Position numbers and translations under genes: made by a program. Source: Pectinatus haikarae (GTDB taxonomy: Bacteria > Bacillota > Negativicutes > Selenomonadales > Selenomonadaceae). Taken from it: 64,000 bases of DNA. The notes below the pieces were generated by a model. It saw only the letters and a program-made list of their open reading frames with translations. It did no database searches and had not been told where the DNA came from. Where the stretch lies: NCBI RefSeq assembly GCF_030813505.1, contig NZ_JAUSUE010000005.1, one strand, 5' to 3'. Shown here piece by piece: positions 52,570 to 61,083 of the stretch; positions within the stretch are counted from its first letter, which is position 1; each line of letters begins with the position of its first letter.

Positions 52570-53325
52570 ATGCTTGGAATAGAACGCAGACAAAAAATCA
52601 TCAATAAGATGCAGCAGGAACGAAAGGTATACGTAAATGAACTTGCCGCTTTATTCAAAGTCACCGAAGAAACCATACGCCGTGATTTGGAAAAACTTGA
52701 AAAACAAGATTTTCTGCGGCGCAGCTATGGCGGAGCAGTTTTAAAAGAACACACTTATGATGATATCTCTTTTTCCAAAAGAATCACCTTAAACCTGGAA
52801 GAAAAACAACAAATAGCACAGAAAGCCTGCTCGCTCATAAATAAGGAAGATTCCATAATGGTCGATGCCAGCACAACATGTCTGGAAGTTGTTCAATTAT
52901 TAAAAAATGAAAAATCACTGACTTGGATAACAAACTCCATAAAAATCGTTTACACACTGATCCATAACAGTGCAAAAGTCATTGCCAGCGGAGGTATACT
53001 GCGCAATCACTCTTATTCGCTGACCGGCAGTGATGCTGTCAATACCCTCAACAATTATTGTGTTGATATTGCCCTTATCGGCTGCAAAGGAATGTCTATG
53101 CAGCAGGGGATCACCGAATCCAACGAAGCAGAAAGCATAATAAAAAAGAAAATGGCCGAACAAGCCAGGACGATTATCCTGCTTGCCGACCATTCCAAAT
53201 TTGATAATAACGGATTTGCCAAAACACTTGATTTCAAACAAATAAATTATGTTATAACAGATAAACAGCCTTCTGCCAAGTGGGCATCATTCCTCAAAAA
53301 GCATAATATAAAACTCATTTATTAA
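52570..53325 (+). CDS. DeoR-family transcriptional regulator of the rhamnose locus
   Basis: The 251-residue protein has an N-terminal winged HTH (residues 3-58: VYVNELAALFKVTEETIRRD and LEKLEKQDFLRRSYGG) and a DeoR C-terminal sugar-phosphate sensor domain with MVDASTTCLEVVQLL and LADHSKFDNNGFAKTLDF. It is divergent from rhaB, so it is probably the repressor of the rha genes, with a rhamnose intermediate as inducer. I chose ATG 52570 with GAGGT upstream. E. coli uses AraC-type regulators for this role, so this is a different control scheme. Confidence 0.88.
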   Translation: MLGIERRQKIINKMQQERKVYVNELAALFKVTEETIRRDLEKLEKQDFLRRSYGGAVLKEHTYDDISFSKRITLNLEEKQQIAQKACSLINKEDSIMVDASTTCLEVVQLLKNEKSLTWITNSIKIVYTLIHNSAKVIASGGILRNHSYSLTGSDAVNTLNNYCVDIALIGCKGMSMQQGITESNEAESIIKKKMAEQARTIILLADHSKFDNNGFAKTLDFKQINYVITDKQPSAKWASFLKKHNIKLIY

Positions 53326-53351
53326 AACAGATGAACAAAATACCTGCCAAA

Positions 53352-54074
53352 TCATCTGAGCTCTTTCTTCTTTTTCGCCTGCTCCCGTATTTGTGCAAAT
53401 ACAAATCTATTTATCTTTTGCTGCACTATAAAGGAAGGGTCCACAAACTGAGCACCAATAAGATAAAGTCCGTCATTTTCCTTTACCTTATTACAGCGCA
53501 GTACCTGCGCAGTCTGACGACAGCCGTCCAAATCAGGCGCTATAAAGGCAAGGTCAATAAGTACATTTGTTTTTGGGGCAATTGCCTCCGTATCATAAAA
53601 AGCTATACCGCCGCCGCTTATATCAAAACTTTTTACACGGCGTGTATTTATCGAAAAATCATTTTTCAACAGCCGCCCTGTACCCATTTGTTGTTTATTT
53701 TGAGCAACAACAAAAAGCAATATATCTTTATTGATGGAGATACGGACAAACTCGCGTTTTTGTTCACGGAATACTGATACGGGATAATTTACGCTCAATG
53801 TAAAAAAGCGTCCGACTTTTATATATGTGCATTTTCCCTGGTAGCTGTAACAACATTCTTTTGTCTTCAATATAACCAATACATCATCGTCTTTTTTAAA
53901 CGGTATTTTTTGTACATCACATTCTTCAGAAGTACATGTTTTTGTTATCATAAAATCTATTTCGCTTTTCATTACAAGCTTTATATCTGCCAAATAAGAA
54001 ATTTCTCTGTCATCGGCATAAGCGACTTCAACGCCAAGCGTATTTTCCAATATATCACTGATTTTATTTCCCAT
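53352..54074 (-). CDS. PilZ-domain (YcgR-like) c-di-GMP receptor protein
   Basis: The 240-residue protein has an N-terminal YcgR-type domain (about 1-105) and a C-terminal PilZ domain. The c-di-GMP-binding arginine motif is in FREQKREFVRIS near 108 (RxxxR), followed by SFDISGGGIAFYDTEA near 148 (DxSxxG). In YcgR such proteins slow the flagellar motor. No flagellar gene is here apart from the fliB fragment at the other end. It is a stand-alone gene, convergent with the DeoR gene. Confidence 0.85.
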   Translation of the reverse strand: MGNKISDILENTLGVEVAYADDREISYLADIKLVMKSEIDFMITKTCTSEECDVQKIPFKKDDDVLVILKTKECCYSYQGKCTYIKVGRFFTLSVNYPVSVFREQKREFVRISINKDILLFVVAQNKQQMGTGRLLKNDFSINTRRVKSFDISGGGIAFYDTEAIAPKTNVLIDLAFIAPDLDGCRQTAQVLRCNKVKENDGLYLIGAQFVDPSFIVQQKINRFVFAQIREQAKKKKELR

Positions 54075-54152
54075 ATTACTCTCTCACATCCACAAAATTA
54101 CTTTATGTATTGCCGGTATCAATACTTTTCCTTAAATATCAGACAAATAACA

Positions 54153-54242
54153 AAAAATCAGCCAGCAGAAGATCTGTATTGCATCAGGCTGCGAAACTAT
54201 AATTGCAATATGTCATAAAAATCTCAGCACAGATTGGCTGAG
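54153..54242 (-). terminator. Tandem terminator hairpins downstream of the LysR gene
   Basis: On the minus strand CTCAGC-(8)-GCTGAG (54242-54223) is followed by ATTTTTA. A second CAGCC/GGCTG hairpin with a long loop (near 54193-54158) is followed by ATTTTTT. Together they end transcripts coming from the LysR gene. Confidence 0.6.
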
Positions 54243-54280
54243 TATGTTTATTTTTCTCTTTCATGCCTGAAATATCCTCC

Positions 54281-55147
54281 TTATATGGCCGTAAAATGGT
54301 TTATAAACTTTTCAGCCAGCAGCGATAAGTAACGACCCTTCATCCAAATGGCCGTTATCTGTGTACGCAGCCTTTTCTCTTCAATTATTTTCACACGCAG
54401 ATTCTCATGGGAAGCCAATGTCACAGCAGAAGCCGGTACCACAGCAATACCATGTCCGGCATTTGCCCAAAGTATTGAAGTGCGCGCATCATCTGTGCGG
54501 CAAAAAACTTCGGGTGAAAAACCATGAAATGCACAAACATCTTCTATAAGTCTGTCAAAACGTCTGTAAATTATCAGCGGTCTCCCCTTCAATTCTTCCA
54601 GTTTGATATTTGTACCGCTTTGCCAATCATACTTTTTATCCATAACAGCTGCCATAGGCTCTTCTTCTGCATAGCGGCAGTGAAAGAGGGCATTTTTAAA
54701 GGGTGTTCTGACTATTCCGACTTCAATAAGACCTCTGGTGAGCAAATCAATAAGCGTATATGTATTGCTTTCGTGTATTTCAAACCTCACCCCGCTGTAT
54801 TCCTTATGAAATTTTGCTATTCCTTCGTTCAATAAAATATTCCCTGAAGAAGATACTGTCCCTATATTCAGCGTTCCCTTGAAACCTCTTTTGAAATCCT
54901 CTATTTCCTTTATCGTTGAATCAGACAATTCTATTATCTGTCTGGCACGATTGAACAATATCTTCCCCGCGTCTGTCAATTGGATCTGTCTCGGTCCCCG
55001 CTCAAAAAGGACCACACCTAATTCATCTTCCAGTAATTTCATTTGGTGGCTTAACGGCGGCTGTGCCATCCAAAGCTTTTTTGCAGCGGCTGTTATCTGC
55101 CCTTCTTCTGCTATAGTAATAAAATATTTTAGCTGCCGTATATCCAT
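54281..55147 (-). CDS. LysR-family transcriptional regulator
   Basis: The 288-residue protein has the N-terminal LysR HTH (residues 1-60: MDIRQLKYFITIAEEGQITA and AAKKLWMAQPPLSHQMKLLE) and a C-terminal periplasmic-binding-protein-like effector domain (about 90-285). It is divergent from the heterodimeric ABC exporter with about 130 AT-rich bases between, the usual arrangement for a LysR regulator and its target. The inducer cannot be predicted. Confidence 0.9.
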   Translation of the reverse strand: MDIRQLKYFITIAEEGQITAAAKKLWMAQPPLSHQMKLLEDELGVVLFERGPRQIQLTDAGKILFNRARQIIELSDSTIKEIEDFKRGFKGTLNIGTVSSSGNILLNEGIAKFHKEYSGVRFEIHESNTYTLIDLLTRGLIEVGIVRTPFKNALFHCRYAEEEPMAAVMDKKYDWQSGTNIKLEELKGRPLIIYRRFDRLIEDVCAFHGFSPEVFCRTDDARTSILWANAGHGIAVVPASAVTLASHENLRVKIIEEKRLRTQITAIWMKGRYLSLLAEKFINHFTAI

Positions 55148-55280
55148 ATATTTTCTCCCATACTTTTTTTATATGTCATACTATATTTTAAATATTTTTA
55201 ATATGTATTTTTTTATATTATAATCATACTAATAAACATTATTAATTACAATTAAAAAATTGCAGAAGGGTATGATCATT

Positions 55281-57020
55281 TTGCTTAAACTGGCTTTTTT
55301 CCTGAAAAACTATAGAAAGGAATGCTTCATAGGCCCGATATTTAAATTATTTGAGGCCATTTTAGAATTGCTCCTGCCCACCATGATGGTGTTCATAATC
55401 AATAATGGCGTAGCCAGACATGATATGAACTATGTACTCCGCATGGGCGGCTGGATGCTGTTCATGTCCATTCTCGGTTTTTGCTGTTCAATGGTATGCC
55501 AGTATTTTGCAGCAAGAGCTTCACAGGGCTTTGGCACCACTTTACGCGATGCGGTTTTCCGGCATGTGCAGACATTGTCCCACTCAGAACTTAATGCCCT
55601 GGGGACCGCCTCACTCATTAATAGAATAACAAATGATATCAACCAGCTCCAGCTTGCAGTAGCCATGCTTATAAGGCTTGTTATACGCACACCCTTCATT
55701 TGCATCGGTGCCATAGTCATGTCTATGATGCTTGATCTGCGGCTTTCTGTCATACTATGGGGTGCGGCACCGATCTTTGCCCTGATTTTATATTTCATTG
55801 TTAAGCGTTCTTCCTTTCTTTACAGTTCATATCAAAAAAAGCTTGACAGAACGGCTGCTGTACTGCGGGAAAATTTATCCGGTGTCAGAGTAATAAGAGC
55901 CTTCGCCAAAATTACAAAAGAAAAGAAACGTTTTTCTGAAACAAATGACGATCTTATGAATAATGCCTTGAAAATAGGTCATGTTTCTGCCCTTTTAAAT
56001 CCACTTACTACCTTTATTATGAACGCCGTGATAATTATGATCCTTTGGGTTGGAAGCAGCCATATCAATGAAGGAACACTTGCCAAAGGTCAGATAATCG
56101 CCTTCGCCAATTATGTGACGCAGATCCTGCTGGCGCTTATCGTTATATCCAATCTGGTCGTAATCTTTACCAAAGCATTCGCCTCTGCCGCCCGTGTCAC
56201 TCAAGTGCTTGATACTGTCTCATCCCTGCCCGAATCACCTGCTGATGCACCACATATGATCAAAAACAGCAGCGCTCCACTTCTAAGCCTGCATGATGTG
56301 TCTTTTAAATACAGCCGTACAGGTGATATGGCTCTGTCACATCTGAATATTGATATTCTCCATGGCGAAACTATCGGTGTCATCGGCAGTACCGGCTCCG
56401 GTAAATCAACCTTTATAAATCTGCTGCCGCGATTTTATGACGCGACAGAAGGACAGGTGCTTGTAGATGGTGTTGATGTACGTGACTGGAAGCTTCCTCT
56501 GCTTAGAAAAAAATTCGGCATAGTTCCACAAAAATCTTTACTATTTACCGGTACTATCGAAGAAAATCTGCGATGGGCCAAGGATAATGCCTCTCTGTCA
56601 GAGCTCAAAAAGGCTTCTCAAATAGCACAAGCCTCGGAATTTATTGATGAACTGCCGGCAGGATACAAAACATTAGTAGAACGCGGCGGACTAAATTTTT
56701 CCGGCGGTCAAAAACAAAGGCTGACTATAGCACGCGCTTTGGTCGGAAATCCTGAAATACTTATCATGGACGATTCGACCAGTGCCCTCGATTTTGCTAC
56801 TGATGCTGCCGTACGCACTGCCATCAACAAAAACTATACACAAAGCACGGTTATAATTGTTTCCCAGCGGGCCAGCTCCATAAAGCATGCTGACAAAATT
56901 CTCGTTTTTGATGATGGTCTTTTAGTTGGCTGCGGCACTCATCCTGAATTGATGAATGGCTGCGAAGTATACCGTGAGATCTGCCTGTCACAGCTTTCAT
57001 CAGAGGAGGCATACGCATGA
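55281..57020 (+). CDS. Heterodimeric ABC multidrug-type exporter, first half-transporter
   Basis: The roughly 579-residue protein has a six-helix membrane domain (to about 310) followed by an ATPase domain. Walker A is GSTGSGKST, the signature FSGGQKQRLTIARAL and Walker B ILIMDDSTSALDFATD: the catalytic Glu after Walker B is Asp, so this is probably the degenerate-site partner, as in TM287/288- and BmrCD-like exporters. Starts at 55260-55272 lack properly placed ribosome sites; TTG 55281 has AGAAGGG ten bases upstream. TATAAT lies at 55219-55224. Confidence 0.88.
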   Translation: MLKLAFFLKNYRKECFIGPIFKLFEAILELLLPTMMVFIINNGVARHDMNYVLRMGGWMLFMSILGFCCSMVCQYFAARASQGFGTTLRDAVFRHVQTLSHSELNALGTASLINRITNDINQLQLAVAMLIRLVIRTPFICIGAIVMSMMLDLRLSVILWGAAPIFALILYFIVKRSSFLYSSYQKKLDRTAAVLRENLSGVRVIRAFAKITKEKKRFSETNDDLMNNALKIGHVSALLNPLTTFIMNAVIIMILWVGSSHINEGTLAKGQIIAFANYVTQILLALIVISNLVVIFTKAFASAARVTQVLDTVSSLPESPADAPHMIKNSSAPLLSLHDVSFKYSRTGDMALSHLNIDILHGETIGVIGSTGSGKSTFINLLPRFYDATEGQVLVDGVDVRDWKLPLLRKKFGIVPQKSLLFTGTIEENLRWAKDNASLSELKKASQIAQASEFIDELPAGYKTLVERGGLNFSGGQKQRLTIARALVGNPEILIMDDSTSALDFATDAAVRTAINKNYTQSTVIIVSQRASSIKHADKILVFDDGLLVGCGTHPELMNGCEVYREICLSQLSSEEAYA

Positions 57021-58768
57021 AAATGAAAAAAACTTTATCCCAGCGCTGCATCGGCTATCTTACCTGCTATCCTGGTTATTTTGCCGCATCTTTGTCATCG
57101 GCTCTCATAAGTGTCATAGCCAGTTTACTCGGTCCTTTCTATATAGGACGCAGCGTGGATGTTATGCTCGGTCCTGGAATGGTAAATTTCGACTCAGTGC
57201 TTGTCATCTTAAAATTATTATCTGTAATTTACATTTTAAACAGCCTTTTCAGCTGGATTCTGACCTATTGCACAAATGAAATATCATACCGGACCGCAAA
57301 TAATCTGCGTCATCAAGTATTCGACAAAATCAATAAATTACCCATCAGCTTTTACGATCACAATTCACACGGTGACATTGTAAGCCGCTTCATCAATGAC
57401 GTCGATACAATTTCTGACGGCATGGTCCAAGGCATGGCAAATCTTCTGACAGGTATCGTCACCATTTTCGGTGCCATCGGTTTTATGCTGTATATAAGTT
57501 TCCAAATGACAGTGGTTGTTATCATCTCTGCTATAGGGACATATTTTATGGCCCGCTTCATAACCAGAAAAACACAAAGCCTTTTTAAGGCTCAAGCCCG
57601 TTATCTTGGTCTTTTAAACGGCTATGCTGAAGAAAGCATTGCCGGTCAAAACGTAATTAAAGCATTCACTTGCGAAGACAGATCCTTCGATAAATTTCGT
57701 TCTCTAAACCAGGAACTATATAAAAAAGGAGTACGGGCACAGTTTTTCGGCTCTCTCACAAACCCCTCCACACGACTTGTCAACAATATTACCTATGCCA
57801 TAATCGGTGTCAGCGGCAGTGTTCTTACCATACTGGGACAAATAACCGTAGGTGACATAGCCAGTTTTCTCATTTATTCCAGTCTTTTTGCAAAACCGTT
57901 CAACGATATAACTGCAGTCTTTACCCAACTGCAAAGTGCGGCAGCTTCAGCTAAACGAATTTTTTACCTTCTGGATCTTCCTGCCGAAGCTGACAGACCG
58001 GAATCATCCTCACCTGTCAACTTCAAAGGGCATATAATTTTTGAACATGTAAGCTTTGCCTATGACCAAAAGCGCCCGCTGATACAGGACTTTAACCTTG
58101 AAGTAACCCCCGGGAAAAAAATAGCCATAGCCGGTCACACCGGTGCCGGAAAAACGACTCTTGTCAACCTTTTAATGCGTTTTTACGAATTGAACGAAGG
58201 TCGTATATTAATTGACGGCAGAGATATAACCTCTTTTTCCCGCAGTGAATTACGCCGTAATTTTGGTATGGTACTGCAGGATACTTGGCTGTTTGCCGGT
58301 ACTATACGTGAAAATATAGCCTATGGCATGCCAGATGCAACAGATGAACAAATAATAGCGGCTGCTACAGCTTCTGACGCCCACAGTTTCATACGCAGGC
58401 TTCCTCAGGGATATGAAACTATCATAACAGATGCCGGCGGCAATCTTTCACAGGGTCAAAAACAGCTTCTGACTATTGCCAGAGTCATGCTGGTAGATCC
58501 ACCCATACTTATTTTGGACGAGGCAACAAGCAATATTGATACACGTACCGAGCTGCGTATCCAAAAGGCTTTCCTTAAAATGATGAATGGACGCACGAGT
58601 TTCGTCATTGCTCATCGCCTGTCAACTATTCGCGAAGCAGACGAAATAATAGTAATGGATCAGGGACATGTTGTGGAATGCGGCACACATGAAGAGCTTT
58701 TAAATAAAGACGGCTATTATTCAAAACTATATAACAGTCAATTCTCGCAGGAAAATCTTTCTATATGA
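57017..58768 (+). CDS. Heterodimeric ABC multidrug-type exporter, second half-transporter
   Basis: The 583-residue partner has six transmembrane helices and an ATPase domain with Walker A GHTGAGKTT near 382, signature LSQGQKQLLTIARVM and Walker B ILILDEATSNIDTRTE carrying the canonical Glu. Its start overlaps the first subunit's stop by ATGA, so the two are translationally coupled. Pairing of a degenerate and a canonical ATPase is typical of heterodimeric exporters for drugs, lipids or peptides. The substrate is unknown. Confidence 0.9.
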   Translation: MKMKKTLSQRCIGYLTCYPGYFAASLSSALISVIASLLGPFYIGRSVDVMLGPGMVNFDSVLVILKLLSVIYILNSLFSWILTYCTNEISYRTANNLRHQVFDKINKLPISFYDHNSHGDIVSRFINDVDTISDGMVQGMANLLTGIVTIFGAIGFMLYISFQMTVVVIISAIGTYFMARFITRKTQSLFKAQARYLGLLNGYAEESIAGQNVIKAFTCEDRSFDKFRSLNQELYKKGVRAQFFGSLTNPSTRLVNNITYAIIGVSGSVLTILGQITVGDIASFLIYSSLFAKPFNDITAVFTQLQSAAASAKRIFYLLDLPAEADRPESSSPVNFKGHIIFEHVSFAYDQKRPLIQDFNLEVTPGKKIAIAGHTGAGKTTLVNLLMRFYELNEGRILIDGRDITSFSRSELRRNFGMVLQDTWLFAGTIRENIAYGMPDATDEQIIAAATASDAHSFIRRLPQGYETIITDAGGNLSQGQKQLLTIARVMLVDPPILILDEATSNIDTRTELRIQKAFLKMMNGRTSFVIAHRLSTIREADEIIVMDQGHVVECGTHEELLNKDGYYSKLYNSQFSQENLSI

Positions 58769-58817
58769 CTGCCATGAAATTATTATCCTCTTTCATACAA
58801 ATTTCATAGGAAGAATA

Positions 58818-58823
58818 TATAAT
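58818..58823 (+). promoter_or_regulatory. Candidate -10 element for the uppP leader
   Basis: TATAAT lies directly upstream of the GGGGG that starts the structured leader. No good -35 is visible at 17 bases. Confidence 0.4.
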
Positions 58824-58976
58824 GGGGGTAAATGGAGACTTAATTCAGACGGTGTTTTGACGCCGCCTGAATAGTAGTCGAAATTATCCATGGAGTTAGC
58901 CGCTCTTTACTCACCGCTTGCAGAAGCGGGAGCATTAGAGCGGGTTAGTTATCGGATAAAATAAATATAAAGGGAG
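58824..58976 (+). ncRNA. Structured 5' leader of uppP, unknown class
   Basis: About 150 bases between a TATAAT and the uppP ribosome site fold into nested helices. GACT (58837-58840)/AGTC (58876-58879) encloses ATTCAG/CTGAAT and CGGTG/CGCCG with a TTTTGA loop. TTATCC (58884-58889)/GGATAA (58954-58959) encloses CCGCTCT (58900-58906)/AGAGCGG (58937-58943), then CTC/GAG and CCGCTT-GCAG-AAGCGG. The GC-rich stems stand out from the AT-rich background. It does not match any riboswitch consensus I can recall. The ribosome site AGGGAG follows at 58971. Confidence 0.6.
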
Positions 58977-58983
58977 TATTGCC

Positions 58984-59802
58984 TTGGATTTTATACAAAC
59001 ATTAATTTTATCTCTCGTGCAGGGGATCACCGAGCTTTTTCCGATAAGCAGCCTTGCTCATAGTGTCCTCACTCCATATGTATTCGGTTGGAATTTAGAT
59101 CCTGTATTCTTAAAAGAAAATTTTCTTCCATTTATGGTCATGCTCCACTTAGGTACGGCTCTCTCTCTTTTTATTTTTTTCAATAATGAGTGGAAAGATA
59201 TTATCAGCAAATTGTGCCGCGGCAGATTTACCGACAATCATCTGCTTTATTTAATAATTATTGGCACTCTGCCTGCTGTGATCATCGGCTTTTTATTCGA
59301 AAAAAACCTGCGCTTTATGTTTAGCAATGTAACCACTGCAGCCATTTTTCTGATGATAAATGGTTTTTTCCTTTATGGAGGCGAAAGATTCAGGCAGCGA
59401 GGTACAAAGACATTGAACGACCTTTCTTACAGAGAAGCCTTTATGATAGGGCTCTTTCAGTGTCTGGCCTTTATTCCGGGTTTTTCCCGTTCCGGTACAA
59501 CGATAACAGGCGGTTTTGCTGCCGGGCTGCGCCACGATGAGGCACTGCGCTTTTCCATGCTGCTTGCAGCACCCGTTATCCTTGGTGCCGGCATTCTGGA
59601 AGTTCCTCATCTCTTGAATAACAGTATCACAGGTACATTCCATACAGCTATCATAGGCGGCATCATTTCGGCCCTGGCGGCCTTCCTATGTGTGTGGCTG
59701 ATGACCCGATGGTTCCATAAAAATGAATATACAGCAATGTTTCCTTTCGCCGTTTACTGCTGGCTGCTCGGCGGTATAATTTTAATAAGCAAACTTATAT
59801 AA
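58984..59802 (+). CDS. uppP: Undecaprenyl-diphosphatase
   Basis: The 272-residue membrane protein of the BacA family has about eight transmembrane helices. It removes a phosphate from undecaprenyl diphosphate to recycle the lipid carrier of peptidoglycan and other envelope polymers, and its overproduction gives bacitracin resistance. Motif 1 is QGITELFPISSLAHSV (E17, S22, S23, H26), where the family usually has EFLPxSSxGH. Motif 2 is PGFSRSGTTITGG near 166 with the conserved Arg. The start is TTG 58984 behind AGGGAG. It sits under a structured leader. Confidence 0.9.
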   Translation: MDFIQTLILSLVQGITELFPISSLAHSVLTPYVFGWNLDPVFLKENFLPFMVMLHLGTALSLFIFFNNEWKDIISKLCRGRFTDNHLLYLIIIGTLPAVIIGFLFEKNLRFMFSNVTTAAIFLMINGFFLYGGERFRQRGTKTLNDLSYREAFMIGLFQCLAFIPGFSRSGTTITGGFAAGLRHDEALRFSMLLAAPVILGAGILEVPHLLNNSITGTFHTAIIGGIISALAAFLCVWLMTRWFHKNEYTAMFPFAVYCWLLGGIILISKLI

Positions 59803-59844
59803 TGAAAAAACTGTATGCCCTCTGATGGACATACAGTTTTTTCA
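59802..59844 (+). terminator. Terminator after uppP
   Basis: ATGAAAAAACTGTATG pairs with CATACAGTTTTTTCAT around a loop that can form two further G-C pairs. The stem holds its own T-run. It could also serve the convergent rubrerythrin gene. Confidence 0.85.
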
Positions 59845-59893
59845 TTTCATATTTATAGGAACTATTACAAATAGCGGAGAATTCGTTAAGAAA

Positions 59894-60439
59894 TTATTTG
59901 CCGAAATAACGCTTGAGCAGACCATTAAAGCCGCAGCCATGGCGGGCTTCATCTTTTGCCATTTCATGCACAGTATCGTGAATGGCATCGAGATTCAATT
60001 CTTTAGCCAATTTAGCAAGATCTAGTTTTCCCTGGCATGCGCCATGTTCAGCAGCAACACGAAGTTCAAGGTTCTTTTTAGTACTGTCTGTTATCACTTC
60101 ACCCAGCAATTCGGCAAATTTGGATGCATGTTCGGCTTCTTCAAAGGCATAGCGCTTATAAGCTTCCGAAATTTCAGGATAACCTTCTCGTTCAGCTACC
60201 CTGCTCATAGCCAGATACATTCCCACTTCAGAGCATTCACCGTTAAAATTTTGACGAAGTCCTTCTATGATACGTTCATCTACGCCCTTTGCTATACCCA
60301 CACGATGTTCATCAGCAAAGATCAGTTCTCCGGACTGTTCGATGAATTTTGAAGCAGGTGCCTTACATATAGGACATTGTTCCGGTGCTTTTTCTCCTTC
60401 GAATACATATCCGCAAACACTGCAAACCCATTTCTTCAT
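59894..60439 (-). CDS. Reverse rubrerythrin (rubredoxin domain first)
   Basis: The 181-residue protein has an N-terminal rubredoxin-like domain with cysteines 6, 9, 22 and 25 (CSVCGYVFEG, CPICKAP), then a ferritin-like di-iron domain. The di-iron ligands lie in NGECSEVGMYLAM, FEEAEHASKFAELL and AAEHGACQGK, with MAKDEARHG near the C-terminus. In classical rubrerythrin the rubredoxin domain is C-terminal; this order defines reverse rubrerythrins of anaerobes, which reduce hydrogen peroxide or oxygen. I chose ATG 60439 with GGAGG upstream. Confidence 0.92.
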   Translation of the reverse strand: MKKWVCSVCGYVFEGEKAPEQCPICKAPASKFIEQSGELIFADEHRVGIAKGVDERIIEGLRQNFNGECSEVGMYLAMSRVAEREGYPEISEAYKRYAFEEAEHASKFAELLGEVITDSTKKNLELRVAAEHGACQGKLDLAKLAKELNLDAIHDTVHEMAKDEARHGCGFNGLLKRYFGK

Positions 60440-60454
60440 AATAATTTCCTCCAA

Positions 60455-61021
60455 TTTTATATGTAGTACTATCCAGCTTGTTTATCAGCTGTATTTATCT
60501 TTATGTATCATATTATAATCATAATTCATTTATTTTTAAACACCTGTATATGCGTATTTTATAGTATTTTCATTGCATATACTCTTTATTTCTCAATCTT
60601 ATGCTTTCTATCTAAATATTTACTTTTTTTTAATTTTTTATATTAAATAATAATCACTTTCCTGTTATTCTTTTAAAACTTATCCACAGGATGTTTATAA
60701 CTTTGTGTATAAGTTTTAACAAGTTTTTAACTATATTATTAAAAAGGCTTCTGCAAATAGTTATCCACAATATATTTTTTATCCCTGTGGATAACTAATA
60801 TTTCAAGCATTAATCTTTTTTGATACAACTATATATGATAACAGGCTTTATTGTTTGGTTTTTATCGATACATAATATTTATAGCCCGGCTTTTACAATA
60901 AAAAAATTTTCTTTAATTATACACATTTTTATCCACTTATCAACAAAAATATTCATAATATGTATATAAGAGGAAAGTAAATTTTCCATAATACTATTTT
61001 TATCACAAGACACAATAAAAC
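60455..61021. other. AT-rich region with a cluster of DnaA-box-like 9-mers
   Basis: No gene is seen in this roughly 570-base gap. Between 60680 and 60945 there are exact TTATCCACA at 60680 and 60761, its complement at 60786, TTATACACA at 60917 and its complement at 60704, and near matches TTATCCACT (60929) and TTATCAACA (60937). An A/T-only stretch at about 60625-60655 precedes them, as in a duplex-unwinding element. Density and strand pairing resemble a replication origin or a DnaA-titration locus. No dnaA or dnaN is in the window. Confidence 0.6.
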
Positions 61022-61052
61022 AGCATCGCATATTTTAAAAATACGCGATGCT
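61022..61052 (-). terminator. Terminator of the P-type ATPase gene
   Basis: AGCATCGC(A)TATTT pairs with AAATA(C)GCGATGCT over a 3-base loop with one mismatch. On the minus strand it is followed by GTTTTATTG. Confidence 0.75.
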
Positions 61053-61083
61053 TCTCAATATCTGCCAAACAATAAAATTTTTT

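Noticed and set aside
58824..58976. uppP leader as yybP-ykoY, M-box, TPP, cobalamin or T-box RNA
   Set aside because: None of the conserved core strings of those classes that I can recall is present.
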